Shown in pieces: positions 48,801 through 63,324 of a stretch of 64,000 bases of DNA (the first letter of the stretch is position 1; every line of letters starts with the position of its first letter). Under the pieces are notes generated by a model. That model did no database searches and was not told where the DNA came from. It saw only the letters and a program-made list of their open reading frames with translations. The DNA is from Hydractinia symbiolongicarpus. Taxonomy: Eukaryota; Cnidaria; Hydrozoa; Anthoathecata; Hydractiniidae. The stretch spans positions 6,820,001 to 6,884,000 of the forward strand of contig NC_079882.1 of the NCBI RefSeq assembly GCF_029227915.1, read 5' to 3'. Made by a program: the position numbers and the translations under genes.

Positions 48801-51800
48801 TTCCTCAATTATTCCTTCTAAAATGGGAGCTTGTGCAAGTGGAGGTCTTGGACGTGCAAGTTTATGCACTGATTTCACTTTATCTGCTTTACTAAAATCA
48901 ATTTGTGCAATTTCATCACTGTCAGAGTCATCTTTTTTCACTGTGTCTTCTAAAGAAAAAAATACTAATGACTAAAACAAACTCTGCTATAAAAAACAGA
49001 TTTTTATGTTATAGTTACTATACTATTAAAAACTTATTACTTTAAATAGTATCACCCCAACAAGAAAACCTTGTTTTAAAAAGTCACATATTTTGAGCAA
49101 CTTAAGCTGATTAAGGAATACACATACTATCACCTTAGGCCAAACCACAAAGACTAAAAAAAAAAAGATATTACAAAGTAAGTGGATGACGCAACTTACG
49201 TTTTTATGACTTAAACAAACAAGAAGCTTTAAACAACTTGCTCAAGTATTATTCTTAAGTAAACGTTAAAACAATAACTATTTCAACATATGTATATACT
49301 ATTTGAAACAAAAATGCATTCCAAGTACCTATATGAAAGCTTTGATATTTGTTCATACAACAGCTATCATTACAGGCTTAAATTGGAGGATACAGTTAAA
49401 ATGCATGGCATTTGTAAAATTTTAAAACGTGATCATAAATCTTGCAATGGAAAATGAAGTGAAACGAGTACCATATCAAAACCGCCAGAGCAAAAGACGT
49501 TATTTTTAACACTCTCAATATTTTTCAAGCACACACAAAATTAATTTATTATATTCATATTTAAATTTTACATGGATATGCTTAATTGTTAAAAAGATTG
49601 AGGCCAAAATAAATCTTATTATGTAACAATTTTAAAAATATAGCAAACAACTCTGACCCAGCAGTACAAAAAAGCTATAATTATTGTTTGTGAAAAATGG
49701 AAAAAAGAGGAAATACCTGAATCTCAAGCTAACCTTTTTCAAACGAACTGGGTTGAGGCTTAGCATGTTCTTAGAGAGCTTTCAAAATTCCTACTAAAAA
49801 TGTGGGTATTAAATTTCGATTCATTTCCTACAAGATACCAATTCAAGATCAAATTCATTTCATTAAAACTTGTTTATTCAAAACATTACTACATTATGAA
49901 AGTCAAAATTGTGTTACAAGTATACAAGCATGGTTATGTCTCTAGTCTAACTATATCATATATAATGAAGGACAAAGCTGTGTGTTTTCAAAACAACATA
50001 TAATTTTATTCACAAAATACTACAATTAAGCACCCTCACTAGTGTTCCTGGGAACAATTCAGTAATGATCAGTCAAAAGAGCACTTTTATTTAAACAAAT
50101 TGAAAAAACATATTAAATAATTGTGACTCAATGGTAGTCACAATGAAGCCTTGAACGTCAAACTAATTGCAGCTTAACAAGCAAGGTAAAATCATATTTT
50201 TACCACCATTTGCTTTTGTTGTGTTGTCATAAAGAATAAGTAATCAGTTGGATCAGTAGTCCAGGGCATAAACGTGATCTCTCTCAATGTCTGTTTTAAC
50301 CACACCATTTGTTAATTTCTGATTTTGTAGAATATTTAAAACATCCTCTATTTAGAAGCCACAAATATTTTTATTGGTTTAGATAGCTTTTAAACTACCT
50401 TCCCTCTGAACTACCTAATCAAAGTTTAAATGGTAAGAAAATTTATGTAATTTTGCAGATTTTAGTGCCTACTAAATTGAATACTAAAAAAACTAATATT
50501 AACGAGTGTTGATTTTAAAATTTTGAAATACTTAAAAACAATCACAAAAAAATCATTTTATTGTAAACAGTTATTTAGACTTTTTGTGTCCAAAATCCAT
50601 TTTACTTTCGTGTAAAATCTGGTAGTAGTGATTTAAGTGATTACCCTTTTTACAATGTAATATGTTAATCCTGTGCATGCTAAAGTTCCTCTTGGAAGAT
50701 TTTCCATAACAAAAAATATATAATAACTTATGTACAAATTTGTTACTATCCTATTGAAATCAATACAATTACTGTAACATTGCAAAGAAAATTTATACTT
50801 TTGTTGTGATCTGATTCTGATTAGGACTAGCTACATCTGATTAGGACTAGCTACAATTGTACACAACCACGCTTCTGTACACTGTCACGTATATATAGAT
50901 TGGATATCTGAAAATTTACATGATAAAGAGGCTTTCCATACAATCAAATTTTGTGATACTGAAAAATCGACTAAATACAGCCACATTTTTTGACAAGCAC
51001 AAAATAATCCTGCATTCCACTGAAAAGATTATTCAACAGTGTAGTATAAAACTCAATGACATTAAAAAATGCATTTATGTATAATAAGTAAAATGAACAT
51101 TAAACCTAAGTATTTGGATTGTTAGAACACTAGTCAACAATGTAAACCACACAGATCCATTTTTTAGTAAATCAGCAAATTATTTTTGACCAGGATCAGA
51201 AGTTTGAATGGCGTATTACATTTGAAACAATCAAGATTCTAGGGATTGCCAAAATACTCCTGTATATACAATGCATAAATCATACAGTAACAACAGCCAA
51301 CATGAAATGCTATTTTCTTATCTGCTGTGTTATTAACACATCAGCATTTGCATTCGCATATGCAATGGCCAAGTGTTGACATGAATTAGAAAAGCTGTGT
51401 TCAAATACTTTTTCGTGAAAAATCTTAAAAATTCATGTTTGTTAAGCCAACTGGAAACTCTGCTTTAATTAACAACCATTTTACCTTTCAAATGCCAACT
51501 GTGCATCTATATAAGAATATGAGACTATCGTGCGTCTGTCTGTGACTTTCACAAAGAAGATTCTATTTTTCATAATTTTTTCTATAAAATCTCACCTATA
51601 AAAAGTGCTCTGTAACTTACTAAACTTTTACGTTAAAACAATATTGATGTCTAAGGTAAGTATATTAAGATTAGTGAAGCCATTGCATTGCACTTTTAAG
51701 TTTAAGGCTAAATGACTTGGAAATGGGTAGAAATAACTGACATCCAGGGACTTCTTGGGACCAAAATAGGACTAATCTCTTAAGGCTGGGTCAACCCACC

Positions 51801-54800
51801 TGTCTCAAAAAGTCTTGAAAGCCCTTTAAGTCTCTCTATCTCTTCAACCACTCCTCAAAACACATCATTCCATATATTTTCTTGATTTCCAAGCTTTAAG
51901 CAATAGAGGGAACAGTTGAACAAATTTCTAAAAACATTTTTGGTACATTGGTGGGACTGGGACAAATTTGAAGATTGTGCAAAAAAGATTGAGCTGTATC
52001 TTATTATACACATGTATTGCAGTGTATGCTGTTGTTACTTGCAGCTGTACATTGTTATACAACAACACATACCTAACAAAACATCAAGTAAAACCTCTTT
52101 ATCAAGCAATTACATTAGATGACTTATGAGACATCAGGAATGATTTTTTATTGTGGCAACTTTATTTTGGTATACCATTTCATGTTTTCAAAAACTTGTA
52201 AAAATTGTAGATGCATCTGTCTGAGACAACTTTCAGAAATTCACTAATAAAAAAAATCTAATGGTTTTAATTAACTTTTACTTTCTGAATTTTCTCTTTT
52301 TAAACATATAACAGTATACATATATTAATCTTAGTGTTGTGTATTAAGTGTATGTTTTTTATATACAATATTTTTTAATATTTTAACGGAAAAAACTTAT
52401 ACATTGTCAAGGATGTCAATAAATGATTACTATTATTTATTATTATTTTTTTCAGAAGGTCATTATAGTTGCTATTATAACATAACACCAATAAATGTTG
52501 TTAAATTGCTTTTACCTTATAGCTACAAGTAACTATGTCGAACTGAGGCAACTGGCTTATTTAAAATAACAAAATATATATCCCTAACTTTTTGTCTCCA
52601 ATACTGTAATCCAATATTGGTAATTCTAATTAAGTTTGAAACTGCATCCTCATGTTGATGCAAAATCTTATTTACTCATGCTGGAGCAATATGCACAAAA
52701 GTAAGTAAAACCTATAGTTTAATTAAGTGAGTGATTAGTTTAAAGAAAATATCATTTTAGAGAAAATTAAATATGCTCTTACTTTCCTCCAGCGTATCAT
52801 TTGTCAACATTCCAGGTAATCTAGGACGTGAGTGTTTTGGAGGTTGTTTACTTAATTTACTGATATCAATATTGTCTTGAGATTCATCAGGTGGTGGGGA
52901 CACTTTCGGAATACTGAACATGCTCATTGGATCATCCAAATCATCTGCACTTTGTGCTATGATGTATGATGGTCTTCTTCGTGGAGCAGGGCTTTCTTGA
53001 AGTTGGCGATAATATTCATCATCACTCAATATCTCATTTCCTTGTTCTTCCGTGGTTATCGACGATATATTTAATGGTGGCCTATTTCTTACTCGCGACT
53101 GAGTTTTATTATTTCCTTCATCCCTGAAATTATCAGGAGGAGCAATAAATGGCTCTGAAATTTCTTGTGCTTTCTCTTCCTGTACATTATTATTCATCAA
53201 GTCTTTTACTGTGGCTAACATAGACGATGATAACTGATTCATCGAACGTGTTTCATTAGTTTTTAACACAGGTTGACTTTCTTCATCATCAATGTCAAAG
53301 TTAATGTCCTTTTCTATTGTTTTTAACTTATTATCACCTCTAGCTAGACTGCCAGTAGAACGACTTTGCATTTTTTGCACATCTCTCATATAACGTCCAA
53401 TCAGAGCAAAAGGTGCATCTGGTAAATTTTTTGGAACTTCAGCAGCTCTTTTAGATTCTTCCTGTTCTTCCTTTGATTTTTTTACGATGGAGAATGGGTT
53501 TTTACGTATATCTAAGCCTTCTCGCAATCGCATATTTCGAGGTAATGTCATTGAGCGTTGAAATGGTGGTATACCTTTTTCCTCTTGTTTCTCTAATCGG
53601 GATGTAAGCTCTTGTTCACCATCAGAATGTCTATTGTCCCTACGAACAAAATTCTGCACTCTATTGATGTTGAAGGGATCTTTGGTAATTCCATTAGGGG
53701 CACTAGAGATTTCTGAATAGGAAGCAGTTGTGTATGGTTTGTCTTCAGAACTTAACGTCCTTCTTTTTGAAAGGGGACTAAATGATTTACTTGTAAATGA
53801 TTTTAATTGAAGAGTAGAAACTCTAGATATACTAGTAAAACTACCATGGGGTCCATCCTTTAATTTTTGTTCACTCCAGTTTGAAATCCTAGCCCCTTCG
53901 TCTTCGCTCTTGGAACCACCCATATCTGTGTACGAACTTAAACTCTGCAACCTTGATACAGTCGTCATTGAGGAACTTTTCATAACACTACCATCATTAG
54001 TCCTGTTCTGTAATATATCTGTAAGTTTTGCTAAATCCTCCTTTTTGTTATTATAACCAGATTCTATTATACTATTATTTTTCTGCTCAGAAGACTGAGA
54101 TGTCAAATTTTCAGTATTTTCCTTAGCTGTGGAAGAATACAGAGTTTTATTTGTTGATTTTACATCCAAAATGTCACCATCAGAATTTATATCAGTGTCA
54201 CAAGGAGCACTTTGATTACCACAATCATCAGACGTGTAATTACTTTCTAGAATATCACCATCACTTGTGTCAATACTTAGCTGACTGTTCTTTTTAGGAA
54301 TAATTTGAGGTTTGCTTTTACTTTTTTTAGATCTCTTTTTTGTTAACTTTCGTCGTCTATTTGGTTCTTTATTCGAACTATCGCTGGAGTTTGAATTCAA
54401 GTTTAATTTCTTATCAACATTTAATTCTGACTGTGTTCTATCGTCTTCTGAGTCTGTGGTCGTCCAAGTGTTACTTCGATCTCTTGTTTGTCTACGCTCT
54501 GTAACTTTTTGAAAAGCCGCATAATTATTTTCCGAGTTCAGTTTTTTTCGAGAAATAATATTGACATAGCCTTTGTGATTTTTTTCTAGCGTACTTTCGT
54601 CTTTAAGAACATTTATATCATTTGATAAAGATTTCTTCGGGATACTGGAATCAATTTTACTCGGCGAAAAAGATATGTCACCTCTACTCTTTTGTTGTTC
54701 TGACGACTCACTTTGATTTACAATTTTTTTCTCAGCGTGAATTCCGCTGTCTATTTTAGTGACCCCCGTGTTGTTATTCAAGATGTCAGACGCATTCATA

Positions 54801-56209
54801 TCATCGTTTTGCTCGTCATGATTTGGAAGATTCTTAAAAACATTATCTGTTGGAATAGGAGAAACTTTGCTGCAATCAGTTTGATCAAGATCCTTGTTTA
54901 ATTCTTGCTTATTTTGCTTTAAATTGTTTCCAACGTTTAGGTCAATCTTAGAAGTCTCAAAACCGCTAGTTAATTTTCTTTCTGATTGGATTGTTTTACG
55001 AGTTAAACCGGGGGAGCTAACATTGATTTCGATATCGCTTTTAAATTTGGAATCAGCGGATTTCAAGGAAGATTTTTGTGTCGGAGTTTTGTTTTTAATT
55101 CCATGATTGTTCTTTTCAAATATATTTGAATTCTTTACGAAGTTACTCTCGTTTGATTCTGTGGATTTCAATGTTGTTTTTTGTATCGAGTTTGCCTCAC
55201 GCCTCCTGCTTGATACGGTGGAGGTGGTTTCTACATGCATCTCATGAGAAGATGTAATACTTTTCTCTTGCTCGGAGTCATCAAGTTTGCTCGAGAATTT
55301 ACTTTTCAAGGAATTGAATTTCGATGTATTATCGAAAGAGGACCGAGGACTGTCACTCAAGTTGCCTATCTTAGTTGAGTTATTCGACGATGTCGGTTTT
55401 TTACTCCGATCGCTGTCGGAGTCAAAACTTTTTCCATCGGAGTCGTTGTTATTGATGTCGTATAATCGGTTTTTAATTGAGCTAATTTTTGACAAGCTTT
55501 CTTCTGACGACATGGAGCTGTTTGCTTGATTTTTTCGACGTAGTGAGGAAAAGTTTTTTTTATTCTCATCTTGCAATCCTTTGCTTGCGTTTTTACGCTG
55601 TTCATCATCGATGCCGTAATTTTTGACGTCATTTTTATTTTTGTTATTGTTGTTCAGCCGATTCGTAATTTCCGCTATACTAGTGGACGCACTAGCCTTC
55701 CTTGACGTGTTAGTAGAGACTGTACCGTTGATTTGTTTTTCATCTATTATTCTTTGCTCCAACTTGGTACCATTCGATCTTTCATCCTTTGTCTCTGTCA
55801 AAATTGATTCTTTTTGTAATCTTAATCTCAACGGTGGTGGCGACTTTACAGTTCTTTCGTTAGAGGGAGCATTTCTTTTGTTTTTATCATTATCCACAAT
55901 CTCTTTGGTTGTGTCAGGGGGCATTCTTCGTCTTCTAGGTAAAGGCGAGGTAGCATCACTAGAATCAACGCTTGTTTTTCTCAATCGCGGAGTAACTCTT
56001 TCTATATCTTCGTTTCTTTTTCTTGGTGCTGGTGAAGACGGGGATGGTGTGTTTCTATCATGGTCTTTAAAGTGCTGAATGCGGTCTTTTATACCACTTG
56101 ACTGACTAGGACGACGTCGACCAAGTCCCCCAATCACACGCTGCCTGTCACCGCATTCGTTCCGACTTCTACGACGTCGATAGATCTCGACGTCAGCTGC
56201 TTCTGACAT
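39835..56209 (-). CDS. ARHGEF17: Rho guanine-nucleotide exchange factor, ARHGEF17-like
   Basis: Coding exons (minus strand): 56209-52783, 48949-48222, 46472-46395, 45134-44952, 44842-44633, 44322-43902, 43790-43678, 43104-42977, 42727-42636, 42464-42391, 42196-41773, 41605-41335, 41225-41139, 40950-40731, 40624-40450 and 40304-39835. Total 7101 nt, 2366 aa, in frame. Residues 1-1385 are disordered and rich in Ser, Asn, Lys and Arg. The DH domain (about 1386-1590) shows LLDTERSYVHNL and LLIMPVQRIPRYCLILK. A PH-like domain follows, split by a coiled-coil insert (RDIERLEEDVRIL...). A WD40-like propeller (about 1819-2366) ends GGDGYEDFR...RDDSTNHLLIWRV, the ARHGEF17 signature. The family activates RhoA-type GTPases at actin structures. 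The ATG at 56209 follows a likely leader intron acceptor near 56234. Confidence 0.92.
41022..41030 (-). other. Possible 9-nt microexon in the propeller
   Basis: Between exons 41225-41139 and 40950-40731, the minus strand reads TTTTTATGCAG, nine bases (ACTTGTCCC), then GTGAGT. Including or skipping it leaves the frame intact, because both flanking junctions have the same phase. Inclusion inserts three residues (LVP) just before YFENKVFVAL. Splice sites on both sides are good, but 9-nt exons are rare. Confidence 0.35.
45135..46394 (-). other. Intron of the ARHGEF17-like gene (DH domain)
   Basis: Separates the 78-nt first DH exon from the next. It has no other exon by phase. At about 45860-45915 a segment with AAACGAGGCTGTTCTTAG and GGATTTGACTGTAA resembles a decayed DNA-transposon end. 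Confidence 0.5.
46473..48221 (-). other. 1.7-kb intron before the DH domain
   Basis: The flanking exons join in phase 0 (codons TPKA then EMRRH). I see no additional exon with compatible phase and nothing else of note. Confidence 0.5.
48950..52782 (-). other. 3.8-kb intron in the ARHGEF17-like N-terminal region
   Basis: The phase-1 junction joins LEE-K to DTVKKDDSDSDE. The intron is AT-rich. A small tandem duplication of GATTAGGACTAGCTACA lies at about 50819-50855. No exon or named repeat was recognised. Confidence 0.5.
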
Positions 56210-58747
56210 TTTCACATTTCACAATGCTTTTGGCTGAAATAATGAAAAAAAAAACACATGATAATTTATTTTGGGAAACAAATTTTTGGTGCCATATTGC
56301 TGTTGTTGTTACTGCCACTGTTTAACAGTGATTGTGTTGTTTATTTATTTATTTATGACGTGCGTCATGTTGTTCAAAAAATAAACAAAGAGGAAACTTG
56401 AATCTGCGAGGCCTGGAAACAAAATTGCCTGTAACACGAAAGAAAGACACACGGAATATTTCTGTGTCACTCGTATCATGCTATAAATACTATCAAAACA
56501 ACTTCTCATTGGCTAATGTTGGTATGAAATGAGCATTAAATTAGCCAATAACATTCTTTCTCCGTCGATTAGAAATTGACAATACCAATATGCTGTACAA
56601 CTGCAAAAGGTTATAATTTTAAAGAAATATATTACTAAAAAACATATTCCTTTGCCTTGAAAGCACATAACCAACTGCATTATTTAGTTATTTATATGTT
56701 TTTGTTTGTTTGTTTGCCTTGTTTACTCGTGTCTTTTTCAATCTTTGTATATACCATAAACAAATTCCTAAAACTGAAAATCTGTTTTTCCCTTTAAAAC
56801 TAAATGTCTTCACGTATCGCTGAAACTCGTTTTTGTTGATCGTAAGTTATAACTTTTAATCATATGTTTCTTTTAAGTGGCGATAGGTGGTCCATGTCGA
56901 ATCAGAATGGCGGCATTTAGTGCGCTTTGTTGCGTGATTATGACCAACTACTGCTAAAGGAATTTTTGAACAAATAAAACTAATTAAGTACGAGTAAGAT
57001 ATTAGTTCGTTCAACTTTGTGAGATTTTTGTTAGTTTGCTGAAACATCTTTTTGATTATGGGCTTCTTAAAAACTTCAAAATAAGAACTTCCAAAATTGC
57101 AATTATTCTTACTTTTTTTAGTGAATTGCATTGAAAAACACATTTACAAAATGATTTTAGCTTCTAACACGCGATCTTTCGAAAGTTGTGGGCGTTAGTT
57201 TAAAAACGTAAAACTTTTGAAAGTTTAAATAAATTATATAAGACGTATGATCAATACTCGATGCCACACATCTACTTCGAAGGTAATATCTCATATTCCT
57301 GACCAGTTATTCTTGTGAAAACTCAATCTGGACTTCTAACTTTAATGGAAAAAGAAACGACGTGTCCAAGGGCGGGTTTCTTCACGCGCCAGCACGCAAG
57401 TGTAAAAATGCCCTGGAAACGAAATTGCATGCATATCGAGATTAAAACCCAAATATTAACTTGATATTTGGTTTATCGACATAATTTTCCTACCTCTCAA
57501 CCAAGATTCTTAATGCCTGTATTTTCTTTATAATATATTCAGTCTCGCATAGTATTTGCAAATACAGAGCATAATTTTTACGTACGTAAATGCTGTCAAA
57601 TATGGTTGAAATGTGTGAAAACGAGGATTGACATGTTGCAGACGAGGCTTTAATTCTGATTAAAATAAACAAGAAAGAATTTTGATCAAAACATGATTGA
57701 TAATTAATTGGTTTAAAAGTTTCATAAAATGTTGTCTCACTTGCTTATTGTTTCTATTAGCATATAGGGTAAACAGATCTCTGCTTCTTATCCAAGATTT
57801 CCGGTAGGGCTATTTTTAAAAAACTCCGTACCTATGAGACCTGCTGCTTAGTGTATTTCACTTCGTGCAAAAATGAAGTCATAATTAAAATTCTTGAAAT
57901 TCCTTTTTACATCGTTATCCAAAACAAACAACGTTTACTTGCTCGCATTCTTTAATGTAAAACCCTTTTTTTTGAAAAGTATATATCAACTTCGTACCTA
58001 GATTTATTTGCTGATTATGTGTTATGCACTTGGGTTTTTCTCCTTTGCGATAAAAAGATGCTTATGAAATAAGAGAAGAACAAGGAAAAGGGGAAAAGCT
58101 GAAAATACAGAAGTGCTTCAATTGATTGAAAGATGCTTCGATCAAGCATGCTCTCCTAACTTTTTTTAGAGCTAGCTTAGATAGCTTCTATACTAATTTT
58201 CACATTCTGACACAGTTTTACAACTTAAGAATTAAGTTCTGAAAGGTTTCTAGAGTAAACCCCAACCTACGGTGTGTGGGACACTCCTTTTCGTCATTGT
58301 CCACTCCACAAAACTGCTTATTATTATTTTTCACCAATGTATATTTAAGACAATCCAACCTCGCTCCCAGAGTTCTCCTACGCCTATTATCGTCACATAA
58401 AACACATATGACATTTTTTGACTTTGTGAATGTAATATTGTTTTAATTAACCTAAAAATTTAGTGAATAGTTAGTTGTTGTTTTTACTATTTACAGCCGT
58501 GACGTCACAAGACTCAGAAACAAAAAAAGATAAGATGGTGGGCATACGAACCGTGGGAGTTTTCTGTGGTAAAATTGGTGTTACCATTTTGATCAAATAA
58601 CGTCACTAGTTTTAAATTCTATTTTTTATATGGAAGAAAGGATGTGTTATTTTCACAGGTATGTTGTATAAGCTAGTGTGTACTACACTTGTACAGGTTT
58701 GGGAAATTCGCCTTTCACCACTTGCAGCTACCATATTGACATTCTCA

Positions 58748-58816
58748 TGCCCAGGGCCTCTTTTTTTACGCCATCACTAATACAAAAAATGCGAAAAAGA
58801 ACCCTGGGGATGAAGT
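58748..58816. mobile_element. Short hairpin MITE (CCCAGGG family)
   Basis: The left arm TGCCCAGGGCCTC, then a T-run and ACGC, pairs with the right arm GCGAAAAAGAACCCTGGGGA. The whole is about 68 bp and can fold into one hairpin. It is the shortest member of the family in this window. Confidence 0.6.
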
Positions 58817-61800
58817 TACCATATTGTCTCCCAGACAGACGGATGAGGTTATCATTATTTTCAACAATGAAATACAAAAAAAATATTTTGCAAAAGTATT
58901 TGTTGGTGCTTATTTCTAAAATAGCATAGGTAATGAGAACCAGGGTGAGAATAAAGTGTCTTACTAATGTTTTATTTTGACACAAAATTACTCAAAGGGG
59001 TAAATGTTTCCAGAATATTTTATCGCACCTCAATCAATCTTCCCATGCCATATATGAGTCACCTTCTATATAGGACAGTCTGTCAAGTAGTTCTTTAACA
59101 AAAACTACATGACTACGATGACGATTCATGTCTCCTTGTGACGTCATGGAATCATCGTGTTTTGAACATTTCATAAAAAGACTGGAATTATAATTTAATT
59201 CAGTAAGAATTCTTTTATGATAAGATACGATATTGGATTTTTTTTTCCGTCATTTCATCCAAGACAACAACATCGAAAAAAATATAAAAATGTTTTTCCA
59301 AAAAATACAAAATTTTCTTCAGCCAAAATGCTCTATTGTTCCAAACAATATGCTTATTATTGTAACTTGAAATCCAAGCCTGGTATTCTTATAAAACATA
59401 TTCTTAACAGTGAAGTACACCTAAAACGTGTTAAATTGTCGTTTTTGAGGACGAGGGGCAAGGTTGGTACATTACAGTAATTTTTTGCGATTCAGAATGC
59501 AAGTACATACCTTGGAGTACATACAAACGAAAAATCCAAATAATTTTTTCTGCGAATTTTTTTTACCTTAAGAGATATATCCCTATTTGTTTGTTGTTTT
59601 AGGGAAAAGAGAAAGTCAGTAATATTTAATACCCAATAAAAAATCTTGTATATTTATGGCAGGCAGAAATTTGGTTTGACTATTGTTAAATGCCCTAAGC
59701 GATTATCTAGTAGTTTGAAAAACCATGTATCGCGAAGCCTGGATATGAGGTTGTACATAGGCTCTTACTAACCGGCAATTTTTTAGGTTATAAAATTTTA
59801 ATTTTTTAAACAAACTATTCCAAGAATTAATAATATTCTTAACCGTATCCATTAAACTGCCATTTGTTCCAGATTTTCAAGTTTGAATTTGCAACATCAT
59901 CCTAGGAATAAACTTGCTACACGTAGCTAACCTCTGACGTGCTAGCAAAACGATCTGTGATCGATAATCTTATCTTTTGATTTAAATACATTGACCCGAG
60001 GTTTTAAACATAAATAAAACATAATTATCAGCATCTCGAATAAAACGCATTGTCTCATTCCTTAAATATTTTTATACCTATGTCCTATTTTTTTTTACAT
60101 TTTTTTGTTTCGTTTACATCTTTTTCGTCTTAATTAGCTTATAATATAGAATTCCTCATGTTAACATTTTGCGCGCATGACGTTTGACCGACTTATTTTG
60201 ATGTATTTGACTTACATTTTTGCGTTTAATTACTCTCTCCGGCTGAGAGTTACTTCGTGTCTCTCCTTCTGCTTGCTTGCTGTTATCGTACTTTTAATCT
60301 GCATACAGTTTAAGTAAATTATTTATCAACGATTTTGTAAATTATAATTAAAATTTTTGTTCAAAAAAGTATATTCACCTTTTTGTAACCATTCCAACGC
60401 TATTTTATATATAGTATAAACCTTTTCTGCTAATATAATAGTTTACAACACAAAATAACAACAACAACAACAGCAACGAAATATAAGTCTGGCAAAATAT
60501 ATAGTGATAAAAAAACATCCAACATATCCGTTTCCTTTACCTCAAATTCGTCACACAATTTATAATAACTTCTTTTTAAACCAAAAAACAACGGACATAC
60601 TGCTTTTATCAATCCCTTTTTTTTAAAAAAAGAGAAGCTCTAAATCGGTGTTAAAGCAACTTCTGTGATGAGTACAATTAAACGGATTGTATTCCGTTAT
60701 AATACCATGCAGTTGGCTAACTGCATATCCGAACGAAGAGAATTAGCATCCATTGGCGTAATTATCTATTGAATAGCCTCTGAAGAGTCTATTGTTATAA
60801 CTAAATCACGGATTACATATTAACTCGATTTCAGGCCTATCAAAAGGAGTTAAGCCATTTTAAAATTCTTTTGCATTTTATCTGCTTTATTTTTTATATT
60901 AACTGGTGGATTAATACTATTAAAATGATTGATTAAAGGTATGGGAACTAGATTTAAAGTAGCTTGCAATATGTTTGTTTGTTTGTTTATATGTTGATTG
61001 TTTGGAAGATGATATAAAAGCACGCTATGTACAAAATAATGACCTATTTAAAGAAACCGCAAAAGAAAAATCAACTTCAAGATAGCTATACCGCACGCAA
61101 GGCAATCCCACTTTATGTATGAATGCTACCCACGAGAAAATATGAAATCAATTTCATATAAACCAACTTAGGTTCCAGTAAAACCTTCTTGTTGTTATTA
61201 TGGCTCTCTACTACGACTATACACGATAGAAATAGAACTAAACACGAAAGAAATGTCGACATTGTTAAAGTTATTATCACATATGTGTAATAAATAGCTA
61301 GTCCTTTGCTTTTGTAAAAAATGTACCCGGAATGTATAATACACGATCCATTGCTCGAGCAGCGAATTATCGATTTTCTTGTTATAGTTTATCGAGTATT
61401 TAAATTTTAATGCAATGAAAGTTTGCGATGTGGAACTAAATTCTTTGCATAGCATTCTCCTAAAATAACTACCACACAGGCTTTCGTGTCGTTAATTATC
61501 CCGCACACATCGTTGCGGTTTGAACAAGCGGAAACACAAACTTTTTACAGAACTAATTTTTAATATACTTTTTTAGCAACTTAATTAAAGTAATATTAAC
61601 ACATGACTCGTCCAGGAAATTATATAATCAATCTTGATAAACGAAAAACATTTTATTATTTCGTTTCTGTAGTGAAGTGCATGCACTGTACATTACAATT
61701 TTATCTAGCTACTTGTGTTTTTCATCTGTTTTTGGACTTACATGGTTCCCCTCTCGATAATGGGATCAAATTGTAGACAGTAGTGATCTCATATAAAACA

Positions 61801-62324
61801 GAAAATGCTCTGTTGTGTATACTAAACTTAAAGGTTTGTGGGGTGTTATAAAAAGGCCATTCTCGTTCCCACAGCTCGTTCGAGGTTTATTTCTAAGAGC
61901 TTTGGGGACAAGAATGCAAAAAGGATTGACTTGTGGAATCAACTTTTTGTAGCTCTCGTTCTCTACCCACATGATTTTCAAAAAAGCTACATAGTTTTTA
62001 CTGTGCATTTAAATGAATTGAACAACAAACTAAGATGCTTAGATTCTACAAGAAAAAGATTTTGTTGCGTTACCATGAACCCTGAAACAGAGTTTATTCT
62101 TTAAACCAAGTATTTTGTCAACTTTGATTCCAGGGTTTTTTTCTGAAAAGAATAAGGGTATAGACACATATCAGAAATTGAGAAAGAAACCGAGATTGAG
62201 TATTTTTTTGAGTTTTTTTAATATTCTCCTTAGCTTTTTTTTGGTTAGGGGTGGAGTGCAGTTTTGGGAGTGAGAGAGAATAGAGGAGGAAAGAATGCCA
62301 AAATTGCATCTCAACGGGAAGCAT

Positions 62325-62423
62325 GACCCTCGCCCCCAGGTATTTTTGTATATGAGAGAAAATGACGAAAAATACGACGTCTTCTCTCATATCAAAAAGA
62401 CAAAAAACCTGGGAACGAGGGTG
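62325..62423. mobile_element. Hairpin MITE with ACCCTCGCCCCCAGG ends
   Basis: The left arm ACCCTCGCCCCCAGGT (62326-62341) is inverted at the right as ACCTGGGAACGAGGGT (62407-62422). Interior words TATGAGAGAAAATGACG and CGTCTTCTCTCATAT also pair, so nearly the whole 99 bp forms a long hairpin. Confidence 0.75.
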
Positions 62424-63324
62424 CAGGAAACATTCAATCAACAGGAGCGCTCACACACTATATTTTTACGAAAACCATTAAAATTTGACATGAGGATGAG
62501 GCGCCTGATTTGTTCTAATTTATTGATTTTTTCCTCTCAATTTTCTCTTTAACATTTGTGTTTATATGAAAAATGGATATTTTTATTGCTAATGGAGTTT
62601 TGTAGTTGTGTTCAAGAAAAATCGGAACCAAGAATTGTTATCTTGAGAAAAACTTGCAAAAGAATTTTCACCCAGGATTGTTCTCATTTTATAGCACAAT
62701 ACTTTTAGCTTGAAGTTGTTCTTAGCTATGTTCTTAGGCTTGTGTTTAAAGTTGTTGTTAAAAAAAACCCCGTGTATTAGGACGATTATATGGGAGAAGG
62801 TGCAGTAAGAAATTGCATAGAAAAGGAATATTTATTTGCTAACGCTGGCATTTTTATATCGTCATTAAATTGCGCCAACTTTTCCTTGAATTAGTTTTTC
62901 GTCATTTAGTCAAACGCGGTACTGGCTTTCAACTAACTTTTCTACAAAGTAACTTTATACAAATAAACAAATAAATCCATAGCTGTGCACTCACTTTTGC
63001 GCTACAGTAAAGTAAAAGAAATGATTTGATCTGATTTTTAGGCGACATTGAAACAACATTGTTGCCAGGGAATTACTGCAACGTTATTCATATCGCCGTC
63101 CTGATGACAAAAAAAGATATAGTGCTAGAGACGGTCAAATGTAGCTCATTTTGCAGGGTTTTTGTATTCCCATACAAAAACTTTATTGATTCGATTTTCA
63201 AAATGCGTGACTAATTATAAAATACATTGTTTTTTTCACAAACAAGACTAAATATGGGTTTTAAAAATAACCATAAAAAACAATTTGATAGCTAGGATTG
63301 TTAATATTGGCGCACATTACTTAC

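Larger units (their letters stand above)
56210..63324. other. Gene-poor right flank
   Basis: The left edge holds the leader exon end (from about 56233) and promoter of the minus-strand RhoGEF gene. The rest shows no convincing exon on either strand. Simple repeats include (TTTA)n near 56338-56355, (GTTT)n near 56700-56715 and 60975-60988, and (AAC)n near 60457-60477. Hairpin MITEs are listed separately. A solo end of the CCTCGTCCCC family appears near 58361 and another near 59448. Confidence 0.45.
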
